Assembly: GCF_024713975.1 (NCBI RefSeq)
Contig: NC_091100.1
Coordinates: 19,415,501-19,479,500 of the forward strand
Origin: Paralichthys olivaceus
Lineage: Eukaryota > Chordata > Actinopteri > Pleuronectiformes > Paralichthyidae
Reading direction: 5' to 3'
Length of the DNA stretch: 64,000 bases
Part shown: piece after piece, positions 26,481-40,233 of the stretch
Layout of the letters: every line of letters begins with the position of its first letter
How positions within the stretch are numbered: position 1 is the first letter of the stretch
The notes under the pieces: model-generated
The model's database searches: none
Told to the model about the DNA's origin: nothing
The model's input: the letters and a program-made list of their open reading frames with translations, nothing else
Made by a program: the position numbers and the translations under genes

Positions 26481-29400
26481 TAATGAATAAAAAGACACAA
26501 GCTAGTGAGGGAGTCACTGACTAGTCAGCTGTTCATGTGATTTTGCGACATGCAATCACACATATCTTGTGTCCTTTATTCTCTAGTACCTTGAAGGCCT
26601 CTGAGGTGTTCTGCTAGAGTTAAAAGAGGGTAGGCCTTATTCAAGTATCAAAGCAGTTTCTATTCAACATTGTTAACTTTCTTGTTACATTAATAGCCTT
26701 GGAAAACAGATGCACCCCTCTGAGTATATGAAAACAAGCTCTTACTGCCTCCTCACAGTCTGAGGTGATCCCAAAAAGTTCTTACTTTCCTCCTCATTCC
26801 CTGTAACTAATGATACAAAAGATACTTGTAGTGAGATGTGTTCAGTAAAAACAAAGGAAATGCAGGACACCAAATATTTATTCGATGAGTGAAAGGTTAA
26901 TATTTCAAAAGAAAAATGGTTTGATTGCAAATAAATGATCTCGCACTGACTCACCTTTCTCTTAACTTGTTAGCTCCTGTCAAACTGCATGAACTGAGCA
27001 GCTTGGCCATGACTTGAGTGCACGCATTAAGATCACTGTTAATAAACTCTGAACAAACGTGACCTGCACTATGTAGGTGTGGCGGCTGGGACTCGTCAAT
27101 GCAAATGATGTAATCGTTCATGACAACAGCACGTTCACGACAACAGCAAGTTCAGCTCTTTGTGCGCAGCTTACGGGTTCAGGGTTCTGTGAACTGAGCC
27201 CTGGAGTGTTTACTTGCTCAAATACTGCAGGTCACTTTTACAGTTTCAGAAAGGAAGCTGCGGTCGGCATCACCACAGTCCAAGCAAACATTGCAGTAGT
27301 CTTAGCAATTACTGGAGTAAGTGCTAAAATTGATCTAAACCTGAAGAAACACATTTTGTGCCTACATTTTAACATGCCAATTTAGATATACATGCTCCAC
27401 TATGAGAAATATGTCTGTTAACTTTAAAAAGCATTTGTTAAATGGATCTCTTAGTTCCTGGACCGTATGTAATTCCACTACATACATTTGTCAAATTCAG
27501 AGATATGGTATTGTGCATGAGTCTTAATTTTCTGATATCTGTGGCTGTAATTTCCTGATATCTCTATAGGTTAAAGATGTTAACTCTGCTTCATTATCCC
27601 AACCACAGAGGAGGATTTGGACTTTGCTGCTTGAATGAACTACTCAGAAGTTTTACTGTTTTCTGAGCAGCTACACTCTCAGAACATATAATAAAGAGTC
27701 TTTTGTCTTGCAGAAAGTCACTCATTCAATCTGTCACTGACAGACTTGATAAAAAGTTATATATATAAAGTATATTTTATTTTACTATTCATTCCTAAGT
27801 ACTAATACCCAGGTTTCAAATGGTCCCCTCCTTTAACCCCTTTAGTGCAGGGGTATTCTCTCCCTCCCCCTCTTCCCTACCGCCCTCCATCTCACTTTCA
27901 CTCCTGTGTGCCTCTGCTCACGTACACACCCTCCTGGCAGCACATTGTTTGAGTACCAACGTAGAGCTTTTCAAACACCTTTTACCTCTGCAGAGTTCAG
28001 CTCCGATCCAGTCCAGGGTCCAAGGTCAGGAGCATGCAGGGTTTTTCTGCTTTACAGTTTCAGTTCAGACCTGACCTCAAGCTAATAGCAAGCATGAAGC
28101 AGCTGCCTTTCTTACTGTGATTATTTTTGTTACTGTCATGTTGATTCTGGTTACAGTAAACTCTCAAAAATCCCTGATTGCATTTAAAATCTGTTTTGAC
28201 CATCTCTTCTGTTGCTGTTTCTGAATGCGGATGTGCGCTAATCTACTGTGCGGCCCCATTATGTTCTGTATGAATGATGCTGTGGTTGATTGCTCAGCTG
28301 ACAGTTTGGGTTTTTTCCCATCTGGCATCCTGCCCAGCACAGTTAAAAGAAAAGAACACAAAGGAGGGAGAGAGGGCTAATAACCATGTCCCCCTGGTGT
28401 CACCCCTAAGTGGCTGACAGGGTCTCGCTCGGTTGCATGGCTAACTAACCAACAGTGTGTTTCACTAACTGCTAAATTAGACATGACAGGGTGTTAATGT
28501 GAAAAGCTTGGACATGCCTGTTTTTCTTCTTCTGTGAGTGGATAGCTTTTGTTTTGTATGCATGGGAAATTAATTGATTACACAGAGTGTCTATGTGATG
28601 TAGGCATGTGAGAACCTTTACTCTTTACTCACCCCTTGCATACTGTAGATTTACTGCCACTCATGGTCCGTGTGAAGGGGTGGAATATAAAAGCTGGAGT
28701 GCATGTGTGGCTGCTGTGTGGATTCTTGTGGAGGATGCGTGTTGAAGTGCTGGCTGCAAACCAAAACACTCAGCTGATTGGATGGACTGTGCTGTGAAGG
28801 ATGAAGGGAAAATAAAGGGCCCGCTGGTGGTGGTAGTGGGGGCATTATTTCATGGGTTGTCAGGTGGGTGTGTTGTGATGTGTACACAGCTGCAGTGTGT
28901 GTCATGTGCATTTGTGGTCTGGGCTTATAATGGCCGTCTAGTAGCTGTTACTTTAATTAGGACTAACTCTTTGCCCTCTGGTCGGCTTGTTTTATTACTG
29001 CAATAACTGGTTCGAGGTATCAAGTGTCCTTTTGTTACCTGCCAAGTTAATGAAGCCTGTGTAACTTCAGTTTATGACAAAAGCATTATTCCAACAATGA
29101 CACACGCCTATTTGAGCTGTTGGAGACTGTCTTAATGTGTCTTTATTATCTATATAAAAACAGTTAGATATACACAGGCTAAAATCTTTGTCATGAACCA
29201 TCCTCTGTGTATTTTGACTGAAAATGCATTTTTTGTTTCAATGCTTGTTGTTTCGTGTTGTATATTCCCACATGTATGGTACCTTTTAAAGAATGAAAAT
29301 AAGGTCCATAGAAACTAGGAAAAAAAAAGACACTTAAAAAAAACCCTATTTACTCTTTGCAAGACAAGAGACAATGTTAGGAGGACAACAGTGGATACAG

Positions 29401-30266
29401 GCCAGTTACTAGAATGGTATAACTACATAGAGCGTGTGTGTTTTTGTATATAAATTTAATTGTAATTATTATTTTAATTATATAATCAGGCAAATATTGT
29501 CAATGGTATTTCAACATATCCAGTTCTTGTGTGTATGTGACTTGGCAATTTAAAAGAAAAGGTGGTATAAAAGGCACATACTTGGTCTGTCCAATACAAT
29601 ATTTAGTAACATTTGCTTTTTCCTACTTAATACAACACGTTCTCGTTGGCCTTAGCTGTTAGCGGTTCTGTGTGGTCCACTGAGCCTGTTCTATCTCTTG
29701 CTGTGTATGGGACTGTTCCAGTTATGCTGAGGAACCTGATCTGTGTGTAGCTTCAGGCTGTTGTAACTTTATATATGTGACCTTGAAACACAGACAGGGG
29801 TCCAGGCCCTGCTCTGTCTTCTAGTGAAAGGCTCTTTGATCAAACAAAAGGTTTGATATTGGGAGTGTGGATCTTATGAATAATAAATGAAGTTTAGAAG
29901 CTCATTCAGTTACATAATTAGACGTATTAGGAACCATGGTGAAGGTAACAAGTTCAGTGTTTAATGTGTTAATTCACACAAACACACATGCACACACACA
30001 CACACCAAATCACATTGTAATATATCTGTGGCAAAACCAAAACTTTCATTATATTCATACAGAGTAAAAGTCAAGCATTACGTCAGTTTCTAATCTGGAT
30101 TATTGAAATCTGTCCTCATATCAAATTAAAGTAGTTGAATAAAGTAAGATTCAGCAAAATGATTTTACACTGCTACACAACCACTGCATTAGAGACTTTT
30201 CTGCTCATAGATCCTTTAATATTTGATTGTTTCCTGTCCTCTGTCTCTTCCTCTTTCTCTCTGTAG

Positions 30267-30848
30267 TCAAACTCTCCAAGGAGCTTGAGCCCAATGCCCT
30301 GGGAGCGTTTGTTATCTCCCTGAGCCACCAGGGGGCCTCAGTCCCACAGTGGCACAGCTATAGCTTTCAGTTTTTCTTCATCCTGAACCCTTCGGCCCCA
30401 GTCAAGCTGTCCCACCCTGCCTCCTCGCCATCCTCTTCTTCTCCTCCCTCCTGGCCCCCACAGGCCCACCTGGACTCCCAGTCAGCCATCTCCCTCTATG
30501 AGGGGAGGGGGGATACGCCGGGGTCTCTGGGTGTGGACCCCCAGCCTCTTGAGCTTGCTTCACAAGGGAACCTCAGGGACCTGGGACGACGGCCCTGTCA
30601 TGATGTGTCAACTTTAACAGGTAGGTCACATATGATACCTCGAATGATCTTCTACATGTGGCTCAATTGATCTACAATTGAGAACTAGATGTGGGTACTT
30701 ACATTAATCAGCAGAGGGCAGTGTGTTACTGTAGATGGCAAGCATGTTAACTAATGATTTTCTAAGTGCCCCTTACTTTCTGTGTTTTTCTTTTCTCATC
30801 CACAACCCCCCACCCACCCACACACATACACACACACATACACACATA

Positions 30849-30912
<64 letters not shown>

Positions 30913-33900
30913 CACACTCACACACACACACACACACACACACTCTCTCTCTCTCTGAAACAACGATTACACCCCACGCTCAGACCTTTGTTCAGACCTA
31001 CCGGAGCTGGAGATAGTGAGCCTGTTATCAGAGGCTCAGCCCAATTACACTCTGCGAGCAGACAGCGTGTTTGGGTATGACAATGACGACTGGCTGCACA
31101 CACCCGTGCTGCCACCAGAGGTCGTTCTGGGACTTAGTCACGACCAGATCGAAGAAACATTCAAGTACTTCCGTGAGTATTGTTTCATTTCACACATAAG
31201 ATGCTGTATTGATGGATAAATGTGTCACTATTTAATTTAATAATTACACCAAATATATAGACATTTCCCTGCAGCTTCATTAATTGATTTGTTTGTGCTG
31301 TGTTGCTCACTAACTGGGCTCCATGTGTAAATCATTTTTTTGATATTAAGCATGGACAAAATCCCACTATATGTTGCTATCCTGTAAAAATATACAGACT
31401 GTAACTCCTTGTTGTCACGCTTAGCAAACCAAGCTATATATCCTTACAAGGAAGTAGATATGATAATGTAGGGATTGTCCCAATAGTTCACCACCTTAGT
31501 AATTTATAAATTAAGTTTAAGGTTTGTTAAAAGTTAGGTTATTGTTTATTATTTGTTACTTTTGTGAGATGGTAGCTTTTTATGATTAAACTAATTTCAA
31601 ATTAAGTTGTGGAGATAAATTGGATATCTGCATTTTAACAAGTGTTTTTAAATGATAAAAAATACCTATATATACAAAGACAGTATTTTTAACTAGTGAA
31701 ACAGTGTTTGCATTGTATTTAACAAATAGATTTTCGCTAATAGTTGCAGAACTGTTTTTGATAACATTTATCTGTTGTGCTGTACCTCGTCCTATTCCAA
31801 ACCATCATCACCTAACCCTCCCTGAGCTATTCTGTTGCAGAAATTCTCACTGCATGTGATTTCTCTTTTGTGTTCTGAAACCCCCTAACCCCATTAAAAA
31901 CAGGATGACACAACCACAATACCCCAACCAATCCCAAAATGATATAGTGATTGTTTTATTTAAAGTTAGGGTAAGATGCATGATTTGTAAACAATACATG
32001 TAAATTCTTCCTGCAGCATGTGTCGCATTTGGTCCAACTAAGACAGTATACATAGTACATGTACATAGTATCAAGTATTTACTCAAGCAGTTGGATGATA
32101 CTGCTTTGTTCTTCATTCTCCTATGCACTTCAGTGTGTGTGTGTGTGTGTGTGTGTGCATGTGCGTGTGTGTGCGTGCGTGCGTGTGTGCGTGAGTGTGT
32201 GCGTGCGTGCGTGTGTGTGTGTGTCCTCCCCTCTTCTCAGACACATTTGTGAGTCACAGATGTCAAATGTCAGCAAGCCGATTAACCTGTCGTCACTTGG
32301 CTTCCTTAACATTTTCCGCTGCAGCTCCACAGATGGCTCATCCTCATGGCCACTCGGACATCGCATTGACATTGTTGGCACATCTGTTGCTGCAGCAACA
32401 CAGACAGGGTTTATGATTAGATGCATAGATTTTCTAGACCTGTGAGACGTTATATGGCAACCTCACCTCACCTATGACCTTTTGAAGGTGGAACATTTGT
32501 TAGTTTTGGTAAATCCTCTAAAAGACTGAGGGGCTTGACATTCATGATGCAAATCCAGTAAATCAGTGGTTTGTCCAGACACATAGAATTCAGTTAATAT
32601 GGAAATATCAAATTTTTTTACTTTGCAGTCAGACAGTATTTGAAAAGTTTAAAAAACTCTGCCATGTGAATTTACTCATAACTACCTCTTTCGACCTTCA
32701 GTTTGTTTTCCGTATCAATTTTCCATATACATTAAGTATAATGTTTCTTTAATTCTAGATTTGCTTTATTCCTAAAGACCTTGGCTCAAGATTTCATGAG
32801 ATTGTTTGTGGCTCTGTCCTCACAGTGTTAGAGAGCCTATACCCAGGCAATGCCAAGCCATGTGTTGTTATCAGACACGTTATCAACTTGACTCCTACAG
32901 CAGCAGAATGTTAATGTTGCTCTGCGTCTGCTGGGTGTGTCTGTAGAAAAATGTTTGCACACATATTCCTTATACAGCTCAATAAGGTTGGTTATTAAGA
33001 AAAATATTGAGTGTCTCACAGCATGTGAAACCCAACCTGCATTTTTCTTGCCTATAATATGATTATGAAGCGAATAAAGTACCCGTCACATTTCATTGAG
33101 TAGAAAATTATGAGGAAGCACTCTATTTACTTTTAGATCCACACCCAAAATATAATTAATGACAAGAAAAACCAGTGAAGGAGCAGCCTTCATGGGAAAA
33201 TGCTTTGAATCAGGTCAGACATGCAGTGCACCAGAGGAAGCTCACTTGTCTTGTTAAATTATAAACACTGTCCCGCAGCGTGTGTTGCTCTTGTTGTTGA
33301 GAGCTGTTTGCAGACAGTGAGGAGAACACGTCTGATCTTTAATAAATAATTACTTTTCATGCATCAGAACAGTATGAGCACTACGTGATTCTCGTGCAGG
33401 TCTGTTTTTCTGTACTTTGACGCTGTGGGCCAAATCTGCAGTTAACGTGACAAATGACCTTCAAGGGTGTTGTTCCCTCAAACAAATATTTCACCAGTGT
33501 TATCAGATCTCAGTTTACACAGATTTGTACAGGTGATGTGTGGTTTAATTTGTATTCACAAGGAGTTACAGTTAGCAGTGGGTTTGATTCTTTTTTTCGT
33601 ACTCTGCTGCATTGCTTTTCTTTTTCAAATTTCTCTTAATGCATATGTTGGTAGATTGTTAATATATAAGGTAATCCCTATAATCATAGTGATATATTTA
33701 GAGGGGGTTGAATCAAAGAACTTTAGTGTTGATTGTATTGCTGGTGGGGACTCAAACACGTAGCACTCGCCTTTGCTTGTCATTGTGGGCAAAGTTCTTG
33801 AGATATTACTTCCTCCTTTTTTCAACTGCTGAACCTTTACTTATGTTGTTGCAGTGTTGGCCTGTTGACGTCTAAGTGTTTGTTTCATTTGACTGCAAAG

Positions 33901-36900
33901 ACGGAATACAAGAAGAAATTGGATAGCACAAGGGCAAAGTTGCATCCAGTCTCTCTTGCGTGCATCATTTGATGTGGAAAGAGTTTGTGAGTGAAAAATG
34001 GATGAGGAGGTTAATATTTGATTTCAACAAACTGCTGTGTCTGGGGTCACTGTAAAGACATTGAACCAACAAAGACAGGACGGTGATAAAGTGGTCTGTA
34101 AATGACTGTCGTTCATTGTAGCTTAATCCCTGGAAGTGATTTGACTTTGATCAAAATGAAAATGAAGCTGTTAAATACAATTTCTGGGGGTTTCCAAAAG
34201 GACTTTAGAAAAGAGAAAAACCATTTACCATAGAATCCATAGAGAGCAACCATCTTATCCTCAGAAAATGAATAGTTTTAATTAACTAGATTATTACAAT
34301 TACTGGAAATTGTGCAGAAATTGGCTTTAATAGCAATTTGTTTTATTCATAATGGGCTTAATCTTTACTGAAATTCATTGTTATTTTAATATAGAAATGT
34401 GTTTGAATAGATGGTCTCAAATGCCTGAGACTCTCTAATGTTAAAAAAAAGAAATTATATATTTTTTCCTCATGGTTTCTTCACAGTAATCTCAGCCTTT
34501 ATTGATTCTGTTGCCCCCATCAGACCCCTGTGAGGTGGGAGTGGCTCAGTCTGCAGCATTATTACGCAGACCCCTCTCTCTGTCTGGTGTGACGTATGTA
34601 TAGAATTAGAGCAGCCATTGGCACAGGCGGAACCTACCATCTCCATCATATCAGAGGGGTGGGTGGTGTTTGTGCAGCATCCTTTTTTTAAACAACAGAT
34701 TTCCCATCCTGAATATATTTTTCCATTTATAACCATTTTATAATATCTTCTTGTGCTTGGACAAAGCCATTTGATCAGTAGCAGCTTTGGTCGCTCACAG
34801 TTTAGATTTTTCTTCCTCCTTCACCCCTCCTCCTCTTCCTCCCCTCTTCTCTTACCCGGTAGTCCAACGTGGCCAGGTGAACGGAGGCAGGCATGACGAC
34901 AGATGGCCCGTACAGTCTGGGGGATTATTTATTAACACCAAGCAGCTCAGATTCTCCTGCACACACAAACACAGGTGTACACACCCACTCACGTAGACCA
35001 GAGGACTTTGTTTTTACATATACACAGGCCAGCAGGGCGATGGCTGGGACACAGCTGCTGAGACACAACACAGCCAAGACGCAGTAGAATCAGAAGAGCA
35101 AAGGATTTAACTAATGGACGGAGACACAGAGGGTAGTTTCTCTGCAGTCACCATGGAGGTGTGGAGCTCCTCTGCATCTGAGGAGGAGGAAGAAGACAAG
35201 AGCATGTCCTGTCTTGTGGATGGAACAGTGCTGAAGGAGAAGATATGCCTCAACAGCAACAACAATAACAATAATAACAACAACAATGAGGGTCTTTGCA
35301 GGGAGGTGACACAAGGTGAGATAAGACAGTGCGTGATGTTCCAGCGGAGGTCAGGTGTTTGTTATCTAAGTGCTTAAATAGTGCTCTGCATGCAGTGCAG
35401 GAGCAGTGGTGTCATTGAAGGTGCATCTAGTAAATGATGAATACCAACAGAATGTCTGTATTTGCAGCTCTTGTCACAAGGATGCTTTAGTTCAACATTT
35501 AAGTGTCCAGAGAGGTGTTAAGTTTTGTAAATGGATTGAGCTTGAATGTTTTCTCTTAGTGTGGTGAAGGTCACTGAGTCTGTGTGTGCGTGTGACCACA
35601 GGCTGCAGCAGCAGAATCAAGCCTATGTACATAAAAGCATTGTGAATCCTGGTTTTGCCTCGTTCAACTGTGGTTAATATATGGAGGTCAGACCGATAAT
35701 TTAGGGAACATTATTTTAATGCCACAGTTTCTGTTTCAATGCTACAGTTTGAATTTCTTTGCCACTGACATTATTCTATTAGAGGGCTATTTTTCAGAAT
35801 TTGAAAGGTAACATTGTTTTGGAAGCATAGAAAATGAAATCTTGTCTTTGTGGTCTGGGGTTCAGAAGGACACAGAATGCAGGTACATTAACTGTGCTGC
35901 TGCCCTACTTTCGATCATGTCATTTGAGGGTATTGCATGTGGATGGTGCAGAACAGTTTGACTTGGCACGTTAAAATCTGTTTATTGATGCATCTGCTTA
36001 TATTTAAGAACATGATTGTATATCTCAGATTCTAAAGTTTTTTTTTTGTTTTAAACCGAGCAGTCAGTGTCAGCAGTGACTCCCCTCTATTCCTCCTCTG
36101 TGCAGAGCGTTCTTTGTCTGAATGGGCATGTGGCTGGTGCCTGCACGAATACTGCGACACGGGCACCCCTCCAGAATGAAATGACATTCTAAACAAATTT
36201 GCAGCCTTTCTGTTGTGCAGAAGGATAATACATTTGATAAATGGTCAGTGCACAGACTCTTCCGCTGATTTTAGCTTTTACTCTTTATTGTGTGCTTATG
36301 TTTATTACATCTTTATTGTTTATTACATTCAAATCAAGCACTAATTAGTGATGAATCTGGCTCAGAAAAATGTCACTACATCTTAATATATTTCCTTGTG
36401 TTACACACACTTAAGATGCTTTTTTACCACTCTAAAAAATGTCTACATCTACAGTAAGAAGCTCTGCGGGACAGATTTTTGCTTCTGCCAGTTCTGCAGA
36501 ACTATATAGATCAATAGAGAATCAATGTGAATCTTATTCTTGGCGCTCATCCATGCCTGTCTGATCCCCACAACATAACGTCATAAGTAAAGCCAGCAGG
36601 GTTCATCCACGGTAAAAGTGTTAACTTCTTCCTCCTCTGCGGGTTAGCTGCCAGGTTCAGGTTAGCTGCCTGGATTTAACTCAGCACCAACTGTAAAAGC
36701 ATCTATTTCCTTGATCTGCAGTGTAGAGGAAATGGATCAGGTATTTCAGATGGTGAGACAGTTTAGCTTCTTATGACAAATTCATTAAACTGCAATTCAG
36801 AATGGATTCACAGTAAATGTACAAGAGGAAATTATGCTTCATTGACTAAGAACAAAAACTCCTTGAAAAAATTAAGCAGAGGTACTTTTATAGTAAAGTC

Positions 36901-39900
36901 CTGTGGCAGAAGATGGATACTCTGTGTTGAGTATGTGAGACCCTGCTCAGTTACAAGACAGTACCTGGAACCGTTTTGTGCCCTGCTGCAGACTTTACTT
37001 TTAAACACATGATCTGCAATCCACTTTAAGGACAATAGGATTGTAGGAAGTTGAACTGTTATCTGATTAACCTTTGTTGATTTATATAATGCAGACTAAA
37101 AGGTATTTTAAACTAATCATTAGTGCTCAGGAAGACGTATATAATAATACTTATAATAATGTGTAATTTAGACTGTAATGTACTATTAATTTGCATGAAT
37201 GGTAAAAATGAGTAAATATCAATAACCAGTCAGCGAGTCTCATCATCAGAAATAGACATGTTGACTCTGATAATGGTTTATTTCAGCTCAGTGTCCATTT
37301 AGTAGCTGTTGTGGAGCTTTTGATCATATCACATAAACTTTATCAGTGAGGTTTGCACAGCGGTCAATGAATTGTATAGTAGGTGTTTAAATTGTTTGTT
37401 TTCTTGTGTGGCATTTCTTGATGTGACTGTCACATATTCAGACAGTTTTAATGTTATGATTAGACCTGAACTAGCATGACAGTAACCCTGAGGCCGAGTC
37501 TTCAATTGGGCAATAAATGCTCACCTGGATTTTTCCCCTCTGCAATGTCTGAGATCCACCAGTAGAGCTGTTCTATCATCACCACTGAGCAAAAAAATTA
37601 AGCTCTATGATTTGTCAGGAATGTCACCTTTGTGAACCAGATTCACATTTAACAGTAGTGACAATAACACATGATGCTCCTTACTGTTCACTGCCTAGCT
37701 ATTAAGGCTAAAACCTTGGTCCCTGATTTTTTATATAGGTTAAAATACTTTCACTACCTTTTTTTTTTTTTTCTTCTTCTTGAATCATTTTTGCTTCTAC
37801 ATTTCTCTTTGGTGAGCATCAAAACATGACCTCTACCATACTGTAAATCACCCCAGAGAGCTATAGACCTTATATAATTCATGTGCAGCTATAGCGTACA
37901 GTGGAGTAGTTCAGCACAATGTTTCCATTAGGCTGATTAAACACTGGTACAGATATCCAATCACTGTTTCCTGGCCAAATTCAAGTGCATCCATCTAATT
38001 ACTTTGCAATATGGCAACTACCTATCTAAGTCCAGCTAAGCTTTCTGCTGAAGTAAGCATTTTCATTCAGACCTAAACACAAGTCCAAGTAAATACTCAT
38101 CATTAAAAAGAGATGAGTCGGATGTTAAAAGACAGTTTTCATCTTAAGTCATTGAGTTTTGTACCCTCGTGGTTAAATGCACTTATTGTTAGTCGCTTTG
38201 GATAAAAGCATCAGCTAAATGAAATTTAATAATAATGTTACTGCAGGCAGCTATTGATGTGAGTCCTTGGTGTATGCAAAACAATGTGGGTAGAATGTGG
38301 GTTATTAACATTAGCAAACTACAAATCAGCGTTTGGCTCATGTTCAATGCTTTAATTGCTTTAATTAAGAGCCTGTGTACGTCAATACCAGATCTGTCTG
38401 AACTGAGTACATAAACAAATGTAAACAAAAGTAGCAGGTCAATGGACAATCACTGTTATCCCCTATATGCTGTACATGTCCTGCTGGTGTGAAAACTCAG
38501 TTTAGACCTGTCTCTCTCGTTGAGCTATATCGGTATTCAGGAGAGGAGGCCTTTATTGGCGTCTTATCTGGGCTAACAGGGATCAACCTAAGAGGATCAG
38601 TATCTGGCTGACTACATGGAGAGGTTGTGGTCTGAAACTCTGAGCAGAAGTGTGCTCTGTATACTCGACACACTCATTCATAAAAACAATACTTTCAGAG
38701 TTTCCACCCTGGCTGTTGTTACAGGTTAATATTTGATACTTATTTTGTGACAAGTGCATGTTAAAAAGCATATGCACTCTTTATTTCACTTTGTTTACAT
38801 GATCAGGTAATCTATGAAGAATAATCCAGTTTTAAATGTTTATAATCCATAATCTATGTTCAACAGAGATATATAAATTGAACAGAAAACACAGGACTTT
38901 ACAGCACTGGATGAATGTATTGATTGGCAAGGTAATTGATTTATTGAAACCGATCACAACACTTAAAACGATAAACCTATAAGCGGATATAAAGCACATA
39001 AAACTCTATTCTTCTCTCCAAATATTAATAATTTATTAAATAATAATTGAAAAATACAATGTCCGCAAATTGTGTTCAGGGCCATAGCATTTGCGATATG
39101 GATATTCGATGTGTTATGAATACAGGTAAATTGCATGTAAAAGGGCTGTTACCTGATTGTGAGAGGTTTCAAGGTCTTTTAATGTGACTTAGGTCAAATT
39201 TTTTCTAATGCCGGTTTTTTCAGTAGCTTATATGACAATAGAAACCGAGGAGGCGACCAGTCAAAGTCAAAAAGCTTCTCTACTGTCTCTTTAGTGTTCA
39301 CCACATCTCTTGTCTCATAGAAACCAGTTCATGAGGCTGTTGTTGCACTGTGTCTATACTTTGTGCCATCTCCAGCTCTGTCTCTTCCTCCATTCATCAA
39401 ATCCCTCTCTCCCCCCTCCCTCAGTGCTGTGCTCAGACAGAGTGGGCCAGGTCACCAAGACGTATCATGACATTAAGGCAGTCACCCACCTGCTGGAGGA
39501 GGTAAGAGGGAGACACTCAGCAGATGAACAGGATTAAAGAGGATTAAACTTAGCTGTCTCACTGACATTTACTGTTTTATCAGTCAAAAAACATCTCTGC
39601 AACTGTGATTTCCTTACTTAAACTCTTATTGTGTAAAATATGTTTTAGAAATGTGTGCATGGTGGTAATAAATATATTTTAATAAATATAATAAATGCTG
39701 TACTTTGTATCACTTTGCAGAAAGAGCGGGATCTTGAGTTAGCAGCACGTATCGGTCAGTCTCTCCTGAAGCAAAACCAAGAACTAACGGCACGCAATGG
39801 AATGCTGGATGAACAGCTTGAAATTGCAAAGGAGGAGGTAAAAACAAACCTCATGACACCCACTTACTGTTATGTTACAGTCTGCTGAGCTCAAGTGACC

Positions 39901-40182
39901 ATGACTTATTTTCTAGATTGCACAACTTCGACATGAGCTGTCGATGCGAGACGACCTCCTTCAATTCTACGCGAGCACTGAAGAGACTGAGAACGCAGAA
40001 TCGCTCTCACCGTGAGTGCAACACGCACGTTCATGTACACAGAGGTTGAGGAATGACTGCCATTAATATTGAGCTCATTGAAAGTCCAATTCTATGATTT
40101 AGTCTTAGAACTGTAGATACAGTATCCTGCAATATATACTACTTTTATGCATATATATATATATATATACTGCTTTTATACA

Positions 40183-40233
<51 letters not shown>

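Larger units (their letters stand above)
20589..30266. other. Proposed hap1 5' intronic region, no confirmed coding exon
   Basis: About 9.7 kb between the untranslated exon and the first recognised hap1 coding exon. It holds teleost repeat fragments (about 21.0-21.2, 22.0-22.1, 23.3, 25.1-25.3 and 26.3-26.5 kb). One open frame, 27,820-28,024, ends at a phase-compatible but weak donor and is treated under findings. Nothing else is recognised. Confidence 0.5.
31173..39424. other. hap1 intron holding the alternative first exon
   Basis: About 8.2 kb. Apart from the alternative exon (34,863-35,315), I see only a TG microsatellite (32,133-32,224), a repeat end near 38.15-38.23 kb and A+T-rich sequence. 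No other exon is supported. Confidence 0.5.

Noticed and set aside
27077..27385. 102-codon open frame
   Set aside because: No known motif, no splice context, and composition like the surrounding non-coding DNA.
30735..31016. Long His/Thr-repeat open frames
   Set aside because: They are read-through of the CA microsatellite in a hap1 intron, in frames unrelated to the gene.
34893..35087. 64-codon frame starting [12 protein letters not shown]
   Set aside because: Ends before the alternative hap1 ATG and has no recognised similarity. Best seen as an upstream frame in the leader.
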